Assembly (NCBI GenBank): GCA_946803715.1
Contig: CAMPET010000117.1
Coordinates: 24,396 to 41,330 of the forward strand
Direction of reading: 5' to 3'
DNA: 16,935 nucleotides
From: Beroe ovata
Lineage: Eukaryota; Ctenophora; Nuda; Beroida; Beroidae
Of this stretch, positions 1-8,752 are shown one piece after another. How positions within the stretch are numbered: position 1 is the stretch's first letter; each line of letters starts with the position of its first letter. The position numbers and the translations under genes were made by a program. A model generated the notes under the pieces. The model was not told the DNA's origin, made no database searches, and saw nothing but the letters and a program-made list of their open reading frames with translations.

Positions 1-43
1 ACACACACAAACACACCCACAGTACACACACACACACAAACAC
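1..43. repeat. AC-rich microsatellite at left edge
   Basis: An interrupted (AC)n tract with a few AAAC and CCC interruptions. It starts at the first base, so the true repeat extends beyond the window. It is the reverse-complement type of the GT tract at the right edge, but both are simple repeats. Confidence 0.95.
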
Positions 44-460
44 GATGTCTAGCAGCTACCATCCCCAAGCTACCCCGTGACAGACTATATAAACACACGA
101 GAATCAGCGAGTAGTATTATGATAATGGGGGGGGGGCATGGTTGACTTGCGTCCTCCCTCTCCAGTCTCCAATGTATAATGTCATTACTATAGCCCGTGG
201 CCGCAGATTCACAGGTCCTTGACATAATATACGCGCGCATCATAATATACGAGATTATAATATTCCGGAAATTATTACAATTGGGTAAGGAGAGCTGAGG
301 AGTGGGGAAGGAGAGTGGGGGATCGGGTCTTTTCTCTCATTATAATGCTTGTAACCTAGGAATGTTGCTCTATATAATAGCATTCTGATGCGCGTTGTGA
401 CTTGGATAGGCTTGCTGGCTGGCACAAATTGGTGCTACACCAGGAAACGTACTACTACGG
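44..460. other. Spacer without recognisable gene
   Basis: I see no supported gene. It contains a run of ten G at 127-136, an AT-rich patch with repeated ATAATATAC words around 225-265, and purine-rich GGGGAAGGAGAG-type sequence near 300-325. These are low-complexity features rather than coding signal. Confidence 0.6.
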
Positions 461-533
461 ATGTGTGTTTGTGTGTGTGTGTGTGTATGTACGTGTGTCG
501 TGTGTGTTTGTGTGTGTTTATGGGTTTGTGTTG
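461..533. repeat. GT microsatellite, interrupted
   Basis: An interrupted (GT)n tract with TTT, TAC and TCG breaks. Apparent open frames across it on both strands (Cys/Val-rich on plus, His/Thr-rich on minus) are translations of the repeat and are not annotated. Confidence 0.95.
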
Positions 534-949
534 TGGTAACGCAGTGGAGCGAGTTATGTGACGGGATTTACGAAAACCGCAGATCGATAATACTGGTATT
601 CGGGGAGGAATGTCGACTGTGTGGACAGAGGTTTGTGAGAGACTGTAGAGGGCGTGCACAAGAGCGATACAATAGGGTGTGAAAAGGGAGGGGGATGCGG
701 TTATGGGCGCGGTCAACCGTAAGCAGTAGAGAGGTGCCATAGTCACAAATGGGGGTAACAATGCGAGGAATAAATTGGAGCATCAAGAACGGTTCGAGAA
801 TGATATGAAGCAAGAGCGGAAGAAGTATTGTCCCACCATTTCAGACATGCTAGGATGAAGACTCCCTCCCCCACACATTGTCAGATGATGAATTGTGTCT
901 GAGACGGTTCTCAATAAAACTGCAGAAAGTCTGGCATTAATTCCCTTCG
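534..949. other. Spacer without recognisable gene
   Basis: Short frames are open on both strands, but they overlap one another and start in or near the microsatellite. I see no domain, splice pattern or promoter that would favour one of them. Confidence 0.5.
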
Positions 950-970
950 AACACACACACACACGCATAT
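950..970. repeat. Short AC microsatellite
   Basis: A short (AC)n tract followed by GCATATATAG. A run of eleven G follows at 1002-1012. Confidence 0.9.
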
Positions 971-1012
971 ATAGTAAAATATAGTGAATCACCACTATTT
1001 AGGGGGGGGGGG

Positions 1013-1534
1013 TAGATTATGTGTCATATAATATAGATGTGTGATGACTTGGTCATCGTGACCATACGATGAGATGTCATATTTCGCATGTCTCACTCAA
1101 ATTATGCTCAAGTCGGGGCAAATAAAGCTGAATAATGTACATAATAATGTTGCCATCATGTTATTTAGTAGTAGGCCAAATTTTGAGATGTGATTTCATT
1201 GCTCATCCAGTCAACTACATACGAGAGCGAAGCGCTAAGTATAACCGTAATGGGAAAGTCTGCAATTTTCGATTCATCGACCTAGAATTGTGAAACAAAA
1301 TTGTAGGAAGCTCAATATGATCTGGGAGAGAGGAGAAAATGACAGGATGAGAAATTAATTAGTTATTGGAGGGTGGTCCTCGCATCAATGGCGCACGATC
1401 GAAAAATATCGCAATACTCGGATGCAATGTCGTACAATTAGTCGAAAATATGTCACAGATTTAATGAATTCGTCCGCATTTCAGGGAGGAAAAGCCAGAA
1501 TCCCCCGTATAACGGATCATACAGCAAATTCACA
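1013..1534. other. Spacer without recognisable gene
   Basis: Mixed-composition DNA with stops in all frames at short intervals. No feature is supported apart from short CG-containing words around 1380-1420. Confidence 0.55.
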
Positions 1535-1619
1535 GGTGTGACACCACTTTTACAGTGTAGTTGGGGATTACGTCATGGCCCATGGTTCAGTAATCAGTAC
1601 TGATTCAGCACAATCACTG

Positions 1620-1653
1620 ATGTGTCAAGACTCTCTCTTGAGTCTTGACACAT
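1620..1653. repeat. 14-bp perfect hairpin
   Basis: ATGTGTCAAGACTC (1620-1633) and its exact reverse complement (1640-1653) enclose a 6-nt loop, TCTCTT. A perfect stem of this length with a tight loop is unlikely by chance in a window of this size. It sits inside the longer fold-back block. No run of T follows it, and this is not a bacterial terminator context. Confidence 0.9.
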
Positions 1654-1679
1654 GAGTGTCGCACCTGCCTACCACTGAC

Positions 1680-1721
1680 GTGGTGTCACGTGATGAGCAA
1701 GTGGTGTCACGTGATGAGCAA
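1680..1721. repeat. Two exact 21-bp tandem repeats with TCACGTGA
   Basis: Two identical 21-bp units, 1680-1700 and 1701-1721, each begin GTGGTGTCACGTGA and end GAGCAA. Each holds a full 8-bp TCACGTGA palindrome. The exact identity suggests recent duplication, and the unit length places the two sites two helical turns apart. Confidence 0.95.
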
Positions 1722-1740
1722 GATCAGTGACCACGTGCCA

Positions 1741-2327
1741 TATCAAATCACTGTATATTGGTAGCTATCTGTGGCATTAATGTGGAACCGTGGATTCGAA
1801 ATTGAGGACCAGGGGGAAAGATAGGATTGGGAGAGAGAGAGATGCAGATAGTGGAAATCGATCCTTTCCTCTTAAATCTCGGGTAAAGAGAAGTTCTGGT
1901 ATTCGATGCCATGTCAGCAAAAGCACATACTACAACCCTTACTCCAAAAACAAAAACAGGGCCGCAAAAGAACCGGCACCCAAATAAATCCAATATACTA
2001 ATATGCGCATGCCTCCTAATATATGGCACATATATCACTATTCTGTGATTAAAGGAGGAAAAGTGGCTGCGGTAAGCACACGTCCCACGCAAAGCTTCTC
2101 ATATCGCTATGGAAGGTGAAGTGGGAGTATTTAGGATAGCTGTTTACAAAGTCTAAATAATAATCTCTACGCAGACAAAAGTAGGCCGATTTCACAATCA
2201 GGAATAGTGGAGACGCACGTATAAATGTTTCTCCTACGATACACGTTCTCCTAGACAAGAACGACAAGAAAGGAGGGATTCGGCAACATGTAAAATAGTG
2301 AAATCATGGAGCGATACTTTAGATTCG
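1741..2327. other. Spacer without supported gene
   Basis: Short frames are open on both strands (for example plus 1790-1987 and minus 1748-2092), but they overlap antisense to each other. They show no motif, signal peptide or splice pattern that would choose between them. Confidence 0.5.
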
Positions 2328-2388
2328 AGCTTTAACACCCCGCAGTCCACACTAATGCTCAGCCTAACATTATCAGGGTGTTATAGCT
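2328..2388. repeat. Imperfect 13-bp inverted repeat, 35-bp spacer
   Basis: AGCTTTAACACCC (2328-2340) pairs with GGGTGTTATAGCT (2376-2388) at 12 of 13 positions. The 61-bp unit could be a small fold-back element or a stem-loop. I see no target-site duplication at its edges. Confidence 0.65.
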
Positions 2389-3407
2389 GAGTACATGCTA
2401 GAAAAGTACGCATATTGGGTCCATTTTTGTGCGTATGATTCTAGTGTCTGAATTAACGTGTTGAAAATTCTAGTATGGTGGGAACATTTTTCGTGTGAAA
2501 TCATTGCACAAAAATGAATCTCGAGTATGAAAAGTGAACATCCGCAACATTGGTGCACCTCAGGGTATCAGGCAATAGGCACACTAATGACTAAAACTAG
2601 CTGGTGGACTATAATGGTGAAGCTCAGCACAAAGCACTGGGGATTATCCATATCGCTTACAGCGGGAACATGTATCAAAGATCAAGAAGTCTCGCTATCA
2701 GAATTCGGAACAAATGAAAATCTCAAGTTATCTCCCATATATACCGGTTTTGCTCCCAGGAGGAGAAGGAGGCGATATCGGGTAGAGGGAACTAAGTCCT
2801 ATCAGCGGTGCAAAATGATAGTACACAACTCTTTGTGAAGCGGGGACAGTACCAGAGATGAATAAAGGAAGGAATAAAGGTCACTGTATAGCTGCTGAGG
2901 GCAGAACAATGTATAAATTTCTACAAGGTGCAAATGAAACGGTTGAGAAAGAATAGTTCGAAACAAATAGCTAGAATAATAACATGGGACGGTGTCCCAG
3001 CGATGTCTCAATGGAGCATAATTAGAACACTTGTACAGCAGCTGACATTCAAATCACCAGGATATGCCAAATTGTCACAATCTCTCAATCTCCCCAAGCG
3101 CTCCAATTGATTGCACCGTATCTACCACACATGCTCTCATCAAGGAGTAATAATATCTTGGAAGCAGGACGAATAGGGAGTTCCTGCTCCTCAGTTTATG
3201 GTGTGGCTGTATCACGCATCATCACACACAGTGATTCAATCACACATAGTCACTCCATGAAGCTCACACATCTCACCCTCACTGTACTTCACCCAGAGAA
3301 CCACACCCACTGAGACTTGCAGAGTCAGACTAAGTATACACTTTCAGGCCAACACAAATTTTACCAAACTCCTGATGTGAGACACGACGAGACGAAAATC
3401 TGGCTCA
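2389..3407. other. Spacer with weak plus-strand open frames
   Basis: An ATG-started frame runs from 2527 to 2838 (103 codons) and ends in an Arg-rich stretch made by a GGAGGAGAAGGAGGCG purine tract. A shorter frame runs from 2928 to 3110. Neither resembles a family I know, and both are within the length expected by chance. From 3210 to 3310 the sequence is low-complexity CACA/TCACTC-type DNA. Confidence 0.4.
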
Positions 3408-3450
3408 AGATTGGCGGGAGAAAATGTATGAGACTATTCAGATTGGCGGG
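3408..3450. promoter_or_regulatory. Repeated AGATTGGCGGG motif
   Basis: The 11-mer AGATTGGCGGG occurs at 3408-3418 and again at 3440-3450, a 32-bp period. On the minus strand each copy gives CCCGCCAAT, which combines a CCAAT box core with an E2F-like GGCGGG/CCCGCC core. The pairing may mark a promoter, but no gene with good support begins nearby. Confidence 0.35.
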
Positions 3451-4139
3451 TAATGGCCTCCTTAAATATTGCAAGAATAATGAACTCAATCATTGAAAAT
3501 GTAATGAATAATGTTGAGAGAGAGGGAGTGCAAATGAGATTCAAATAACATACATGAGTCATGGATTGCTTTGGGCTAGATGGGGCATTGTACATACAGC
3601 AATTGGGGGTAGACCAGACGATAACTTCATTAACATATTCAGTGTGAACCGCTTGATACTTATAGTGGTTATCAGCAGTAATCGTAACCCCGTGATGTTA
3701 CTGATATAGAATATACGCATGCAAATACTGGCGCACAAACACGAATTCAGACAGACAGAAAACCATACTAATACAGTCAAGACACATTATTGCAGAGCAC
3801 TTTATCGACAGACAACGCAAGGACAGATGACAACAAACAGGAAGATCTTTCTGCAGAGACTGAATCACAGACTCGGATAAAACGGGGTTTTGTACTCCAA
3901 ACACTCAGGAAGAGACAACCCTCTCACCGTTCAGTTTCGTACTGAGTAGTGAGTACTATGCAGGGTATCCGGTATAGACAGTAGTCACTGTGGCATGAGT
4001 TTCTACAGGATTGAGCCAGGTGGATACCTATTCGCCAGTTCATACGTCATAAGCATTGCATAGGACATATAGAGCTTTTCACTTGTCAGACGGAAACAAC
4101 AGATTGAAAATGAAGCTTCGGGCAACAGAGATCTATCCG
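3451..4139. other. Spacer with weak open frames on both strands
   Basis: An ATG-started 51-codon frame lies on the plus strand at 3554-3709, and two frames overlap it on the minus strand (3559-3780 and 3698-3904). None has recognisable domains or clear splice sites, and I cannot say which, if any, is real. Confidence 0.4.
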
Positions 4140-4360
4140 TAGGCTATAATTATTGTTTATTCAATGAATAATGAAAATTAATTAAGTGGAATGCCGGATA
4201 CATCGTTGGCACCAATGATATGAATTTTAATTTACGGCTATTCAATATATACTCGTAAAACGTACGTATTACAACGATAAAACAAAGTATACACATCAGA
4301 AGTAACTCTAGAAATATTAACTAATGATAATTACAATATTAATAAATCACATAACATCCT
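4140..4360. other. AT-rich block
   Basis: Strongly AT-rich sequence with many AATTA, TAATGA and ATTAAT words and no open frame of note. It could be spacer or a matrix-attachment-like region; nothing more specific is visible. Confidence 0.6.
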
Positions 4361-4825
4361 GCATTTCAGGGGATATGTGTGATAAGTAATATGTGGCCGA
4401 GCTTGTCATTGCGGATTTTTGCGCGATTTTCACACAAATCACGCGATGAAAAGCAAATTAGGCCGCGGAAAGAAATGAAAGGTTAAGGACAAATTAATTC
4501 AATTTGTTTCGCGATTACGGGAAACGCCCACCTAAGATATTCGCGACTAAACATAGCTATATCGCGGTTGTGTACAGGGGGGGAGAAGAAGAACACAGAG
4601 TGTATAAAAAGCAGGGAATGCAGATAGTGATCTGATGAAGGAATCCAAAAACAGCAAGTGTTATCGGCATTGAGAAGAAAACGCACGCTTTCCATAGCAC
4701 TGTATATTTAGAGAAGCGTAAATTTGAAATCGCGGCACACGTGCCTAGTTTTGGTACCAGAACACATCTCGATAGCTTCACACGACACGTCTAATACCGG
4801 GCACCTGTCGGGTTACGGTTCTCGG
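4361..4825. other. Spacer with CGCG-containing words
   Basis: Between about 4410 and 4570 the words GCGCGA, CACGCGA, CCGCGG, TTCGCGA and ATCGCGG recur in otherwise AT-rich DNA, which suggests an old dispersed repeat. Overlapping minus-strand frames at 4483-4781 are Cys/Phe-rich, contain a pyrimidine tract, and are not supported as genes. Confidence 0.4.
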
Positions 4826-4873
4826 ACATACACGTGGTCATACACGTGGACATACACGTGGACATACACGTGG
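4826..4873. repeat. Four 12-bp tandem repeats, each with CACGTG
   Basis: Four head-to-tail copies of ACATACACGTGG occur at 4826-4837, 4838-4849 (first base T), 4850-4861 and 4862-4873. Each contains the palindromic E-box CACGTG. Read on the minus strand they give a repeated His-Val-Tyr-Val peptide, which is a by-product of the 12-bp period. This is a minisatellite; a clustered bHLH-ZIP binding role is possible but untested. Confidence 0.95.
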
Positions 4874-5254
4874 TTTAAGGAAAGGTAATAGGTACCCGAT
4901 CTATAACGCATGTCCTGAGCCCAAATTAGAACCCAAACAATCGAGCTAGAAACACTTACAACTGCATTACCGCCCCAGTACTTTATATTTGTACAAGGCA
5001 CGAGAGATGGATATACCCCGCCCTATTATAGATCTAGAAATATTGCAAATATTTCCCGTGTCTTTGAAGGGAAATAGACAAAAAGGACCGGTACCTATAT
5101 TGATACGAATTACCGATATATCTGTTCCAACATCTAGCTGAATCAGTAATAGTTTCCTGAATCCAAGACACGTACAAAAAGTGTATCATGGTATGCGGGA
5201 AGAATTAGTTCGCCCTGTACTCTGTGTATAATAGGGGGGGTCTCCAATCTTCAT
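4874..5254. other. Spacer, possible downstream part of the minus-strand fragment
   Basis: Short frames are open on the minus strand (for example 4813-5001), but stops and frame changes break them up. A run of seven G lies at 5234-5240. I see no supported feature. Confidence 0.4.
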
Positions 5255-5545
5255 TCATCCCTGTAATTGAGTTAGACCGCATCCCCTTCCCTGGGGATTA
5301 TATCCGATATGGAGTGTCCGTCCTAGCTGCTGCAGTACATCATCAGGATTTGCGAACAAATACATTGAATATCGGGGATGTAACAAATACCTAATGTGAT
5401 AATCCCGGGCGTTGGGCGGATTTGATGAGTTTCCAGATGGGAAATAAATATTTGCCAAATTAGGGCAGACATTCGGCGCATTTTTGATAGTATTAAAGCC
5501 GTATTCAATCATCGAGTGGGGGACATAATCCATACCTTGTGACAT
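5255..5545 (-). CDS. Unidentified 96-codon open frame, minus strand
   Basis: An ATG at 5545 opens a 96-residue frame ending in TGA at 5255-5257. The frame is in fact open further upstream, to a TAA at 5621-5623, giving 121 uninterrupted codons, so the true start could lie before 5545 or in another exon. The translation is rich in Asn, Pro, Tyr and Gly (for example DYVPHSMIEYGFN, NSSNPPNARDYH), has balanced hydrophobic residues and no membrane segment, and is not low-complexity. I do not recognise a family. It stands alone: nearby minus-strand frames are broken and I see no splice sites that clearly join them. It could be an exon, a gene fragment or chance. Confidence 0.3.
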   Translation of the reverse strand: MSQGMDYVPHSMIEYGFNTIKNAPNVCPNLANIYFPSGNSSNPPNARDYHIRYLLHPRYSMYLFANPDDVLQQLGRTLHIGYNPQGRGCGLTQLQG

Positions 5546-5868
5546 CGCACAGCTTTCATAATTATACAGTGACGATAATAAGTAGAGCCAATTCTTCCTT
5601 TCAAACGGAGAAAAGAAGTCTTAAGTAGTGTTACTTAGTGTTTGGATCACACAGACTGATCCAAAAAATGGCGGAAATAATTGCTAGAGCAAAAACATGA
5701 GCAATATCCGAGTCACTCTAAATTCTAAAGAATCTTGCCTAACACCCGTGTTCGAAACGGTCCAGGATGCATCTAACCAGGAAGTACGTCGACATTGGAC
5801 AATGTGCCAAGGCGGGATAAAAATAAAGAGAGGTAGGATAAGAAGAGGTAGGTATGCACTGAATATAT

Positions 5869-5921
5869 GTGTGTGTGTGTGCGTGCGCGTGTGTGTGTGT
5901 GTGTNGTGTGTGTGTGTGTGC
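5869..5921. repeat. GT microsatellite with an ambiguous base
   Basis: A (GT)n tract with GCGTGCGCGT variants and an N at 5905. The N probably marks an assembly uncertainty in repeat length. Frames crossing it on both strands are repeat translations and are left out. Confidence 0.95.
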
Positions 5922-6365
5922 ACATATATATCCCCACGTGGCTAGTGGCTACTGCAGCTGAAGTGAGACACGATCTCTGATGCTCGCAGCACCGAGGACG
6001 TGGGGGGAAGAAATGTGCTACATTCCTGGGATTATCTCCCACTTGATAAATCCCCGTAGTAAAATATATAGTCTCGAGGAAGTGCGAGAGAGAGACAAAT
6101 AAAAATTATGCCGAAAATTCTTCTAAGAATAGATCTGCCGAATGTCGCGACTTTCTCCGCGAAGTCTTCAATATGAGAGCTTGCGCATGATAGTTCCATG
6201 TGTAGCGACAGAAATAATGAGAGTTTATTACTACTATCATACAGCTTTCTCTGGAGCAGGCGTATTCCGATGCTAAGTTTTGTTTAGTGCTAGGTGCTAA
6301 GACTAACCATCAGTAGAATTGTTCTTTCCGACAAGTTATGTAAACGCACGCGCCATGAACTTCAG
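5922..6365. other. Spacer without supported gene
   Basis: It contains one CACGTG (5935-5940), a PstI-like GCTGCAG word and mixed sequence. If the exon at 6366 is real, its upstream intron would lie here. I cannot pick a partner exon. Confidence 0.45.
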
Positions 6366-6513
6366 ATGACTGCTGCAGAGGAATGCTGCAGGAACTATGA
6401 CTTGAGTAGCTGTCAAGGGAGCAGTGATATTGCAGCCCACAAACTTCCCATAACTGCTGATTTGGATTTTTGCCAAAACGGAACAGCTATTGTGGAGGGA
6501 GGGGAATTTTCAG
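6366..6513 (+). CDS. Possible internal exon, Cys-containing, product unknown
   Basis: The segment is preceded by AACTTCAG (acceptor-like, 6358-6365) and followed by GTGCAC (donor-like, from 6514), and one frame is open across it. The reading begins MTAAEECCRNYDLSSCQ and is acidic, with five cysteines in about 49 residues including a CC pair. That would suit a secreted or extracellular module with disulphides, but I do not recognise the fold. The same frame stays open upstream to about 6294 without an ATG and downstream to a TAA at 6522-6524, so it could also be a chance frame. The acceptor lacks a long pyrimidine tract, which lowers confidence. No partner exon was found. Confidence 0.22.
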
Positions 6514-7306
6514 GTGCACTATAAACAGAGCGTTGAGTGATGCTATGGAAGAATTATAATTCGCATAATCTTTCATAATGAATTCTCTTCGGGAAGAAAT
6601 AATATTGCACAAACCAATCCGAGCAAAAGAGAAATGATTTGTTGGAGCCTCATTCAAATAACCAGGCCCTCTGCCTCAGGTTGAATGATACACATGCAAT
6701 AATGGCCCCCATCTTAAAGCAACACAAACAACAACAACTGTACAGTCTGTGCCCCCTCACCAAAAATCAGACTACGGTTTTCCCCCATAACTCTGAGATA
6801 GCAGTGTGAGGAAGAGGCCCGTGTTATTGTTGTGACTATGATTGAGAATTAGTTAACATATCGGGTGTGTCATAATACCGGCAATAGGGAAAATGTCACC
6901 AACCACGACAGTATAATTTCCAGTCCAATTTGGGTAGAGAATAGATTATGGAAAATATTGGAAAGTCGAAAAATTTGGAAAATGCCAAAGCTGATCAAAT
7001 GATTTGCGTGAATAAGAGCGTGATTCTATACTGTAAACGTATTAACAATCCGTTGAGAAAGTAATGCGATTTGAATAAACAATAGCTCTGTCCATAGGTA
7101 ATATGGAGTCCACTATTATAGGTAAAACCCTTCTTCCTCCTTCTATAGCTGTCGGTCATCCTTAACTCGATCAAAGGGGAGGATTTGAAAGGCTTTCAGC
7201 ATAATAAACATATTACAATCGGAATCTAGTCATTCCACCTACTCAAATTATAAACAACGCCCTAATGTCTCGGCTAAAATTAAACTCTAAATTAGGCTGG
7301 GGAAGG
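6514..7306. other. Spacer without recognisable gene
   Basis: AT-rich DNA with frequent stops in all frames. A purine-rich GGGGAGGATTTGAAAGG patch lies near 7175. I see no supported feature. Confidence 0.55.
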
Positions 7307-7355
7307 ATATTGCTCTCGCAGGCCGCAGTTATTGCGGCCTGCGAAGATACAATAT
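7307..7355. repeat. Long GC-rich hairpin
   Basis: TCGCAGGCCGCA (7316-7327) and its exact reverse complement (7333-7344) enclose the 5-nt loop GTTAT. Outside a small asymmetric internal loop, ATATTG (7307-7312) pairs with CAATAT (7350-7355), extending the structure to about 49 nt. The 12-bp stem is very GC-rich in an AT-rich setting. It could be the loop of a small RNA precursor, a fold-back repeat or a cruciform site; 49 nt is short for most animal microRNA precursors. Confidence 0.8.
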
Positions 7356-7855
7356 TCGTATGGGTAGCAAATGAAATGAAACCGTATAAAAATAGCCCAT
7401 ATAGTGTTGTAGGAGTGCGCAGTGCGTGTTCGTGGGAACGTATTTGGTGAGCAGTGAATGAAAAATACATCGTATACATTGTACAATGTACAAAATATGT
7501 ACATGGAATTATGGCATTGAGAATACATGTCAATAGATTGAGAAGGTCCAGTCGGGAACCGTTTTCCCACGAATAGCAAAAGAACGTGCTGCCCTTCGAA
7601 ATAACAGATTGATAAGATAAAAGTTATAAGCATAAAGCATTCAAGTTGGAAAAAAGTAAACGGTAGATTCTCAGGTGGTGATCTATCCAATTTTTTTCAT
7701 AATATTGTTTTTAAAATTCAAAATTTCAAGCTGATTTGATGATAAGGACCGGCTTATCTCTCGTTTTTTGTTACGAAAAACAATGCCGACAAACAAACAG
7801 ACAATTGATTGGGCATATATTACATTTGTAATTATCGCAATGATAAGCGACTCAC
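7356..7855. other. Spacer, or intron of the minus-strand gene
   Basis: Frames are open on the minus strand but hydrophobic and Cys/Phe-rich, as AT-rich intron sequence often is. If the two-exon model at 7856-8174 is right, its next intron lies here. An acceptor-like TCTTCGCAG occurs on the minus strand just before the hairpin, but I see no convincing exon after it. Confidence 0.4.
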
Positions 7856-8174
7856 AGTATGTTATGCTCTTATGTGACTTCTTCTCCTTGGGGGGCGGGC
7901 TGGCGTCCAACATAAGCTCACTACATGTCTTGTGAACCAGGAACTCGCAATCTGAAAATATAGTGTCAACAGTTAGAAAATAGCTTCCAATTTCGCACTC
8001 GTACCCCATGATTCCCCAATAATCCCCACGTCCCCAATTCCCAACTCCTCCCTCACCTAAACTACTTTTCCTTTGGTCATTCCTCCTCAGGGAGAAAATA
8101 CACTCGAGGGATTGGGCACGGTTGCGTCTCTTGAGAAACGTCATGGGGCTGCTTTTGTACAGCTCTGGACTCAT
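7856..8174 (-). CDS. Possible 5' exons of a gene with a finger-like motif
   Basis: Model on the minus strand: exon 1 at 8174-8057 starts at ATG and ends before a good donor (TTTAG|GTGAGG). A 105-bp intron spans 8056-7952 and ends TATTTTCAG. Exon 2 at 7951-7856 ends before another good donor (ACT|GTGAGT). The phases agree (1 nt carried from exon 1, 2 nt at the start of exon 2). Exon 1 is basic (FLKRRNRAQSLE); exon 2 reads CEFLVHKTCSELML followed by a Pro/Lys-rich stretch. The C-x4-H-x2-C spacing and VHK tripeptide resemble the C-terminal half of a C1 (phorbol ester/diacylglycerol-type) zinc domain. However, the first half of such a domain and the preceding Cys are absent, so it may be a chance match or a fragment. 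The frame is also open straight through the intron. A competing reading of exon 1 in another frame (8077-8210) is equally open. Confidence 0.28.
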
Positions 8175-8658
8175 TCAGAACAATAGTATATAGTGTGCTA
8201 AAAGGGGCGGGGTGAAAGTTGAGTAACGAACTCGGGCAAACAGCCAATAAACCAAAAACAGGCATCCAAAAATTGTGGGTGAACAGTAGTATGATCGAAA
8301 TTGGCACAATTTGAACAAGGAAATCGTTGTTATCTCGATCAACGATGATATCTCGGCGATCAATCGAAAGGAAGAGAATTTATCGAGAAAATTTAGGAGG
8401 GGGAAACGAGAAATCCGATCATAAATACGGGCAACATTATTGTGTCCGAAACAATGTGGTGATCAATAGGCATTGTGGCGAGGGGAAGTACAAATGATCA
8501 GACATCGCTGTCGATGGGATAATTAGCGTTATTCAGGTGGCCGTACTGACATAGGTATTCCTATAGAGATGGGAGGCGCGGATCCGGGAAGTGGAGTGAT
8601 CAGTTGCTCAAAACACTCTGAGAACTATTAGAACAGAGTCACGTGCATCCCATTCACA
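8175..8658. other. Spacer, possible promoter of the minus-strand model
   Basis: On the minus strand a TATATAC lies about 15 bp before the ATG at 8174, and CCGCCCC lies before that, which could be promoter elements or a pyrimidine tract ending in an acceptor (CCCCTTTTAG). The rest holds CGAT-rich words near 8330-8370 and no supported gene. Confidence 0.35.
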
Positions 8659-8672
8659 GGGGGGGGGGGNGG
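8659..8672. repeat. Poly-G run with an ambiguous base
   Basis: Eleven G, an N at 8670 and two more G. The N marks uncertainty in homopolymer length. Frames crossing it are unreliable. Confidence 0.95.
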
Positions 8673-8718
8673 TGAACTTCCCCATATTATATACAGAGAG
8701 TGGAGAAGTACCGCGACT

Positions 8719-8752
8719 TTCCAAGGAACTCGACATGCCGCGTTCCTTGGAA
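8719..8752. repeat. 11-bp hairpin with TTCC-N2-GGAA arms
   Basis: TTCCAAGGAAC (8719-8729) and its exact reverse complement GTTCCTTGGAA (8742-8752) flank a 12-nt loop. Each arm is also nearly self-palindromic and contains TTCC-N2-GGAA, similar to the spacing of STAT-type sites. It can be read as a stem-loop or as two inverted protein-binding sites. Confidence 0.85.

Larger units (their letters stand above)
1535..1740. promoter_or_regulatory. Fold-back block rich in bZIP/E-box palindromes
   Basis: Several palindromic sites crowd into about 200 bp: GGTGT-G-ACACC (1535-1545), TTACGTCA (1568-1575, ATF/CREB-like), AATCAGTACTGATT (1592-1605, perfect palindrome), CTGACGTGG (1675-1683), TCACGTGA (1686-1693 and 1707-1714), and CCACGTGCC (1731-1739). 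Arms also pair at longer range: GTGACACCAC (1538-1547) is the reverse complement of GTGGTGTCAC at 1680-1689 and 1701-1710, and ATCACTGA (1613-1620) of ATCAGTGA (1723-1730). CACGTG-type sites are bound by bHLH-ZIP factors (USF, MITF/TFE families) in animals. Whether this is an enhancer or promoter, or simply a fold-back repeat that happens to contain such sites, cannot be told from sequence alone. I see no convincing gene immediately beside it. Confidence 0.5.

Noticed and set aside
435-761. Minus and plus frames through the GT microsatellites near 460 and 5,870
   Set aside because: They are extended by repeat translation (His/Thr or Cys/Val runs); the frame near 5,870 also crosses an N.
4813-5001. 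Minus-strand frame with a His-Val-Tyr-Val repeat
   Set aside because: The repeat is produced by the 12-bp E-box minisatellite; the remaining part is short and unsupported.
7683-8174. Single 163-codon minus-strand frame
   Set aside because: Good donor and acceptor sites inside it make a two-exon reading more likely for part of it. The remainder is Lys/Ile/Asn-rich AT sequence like an intron. Its length is also within chance expectation.
8077-8307. Alternative minus-strand frame ending in Pro-Glu-Glu-Glu as a terminal exon
   Set aside because: An acceptor-like CCCCTTTTAG precedes it, so it is possible, but it conflicts with the two-exon model in another frame and has no partner exon or homologue I recognise.
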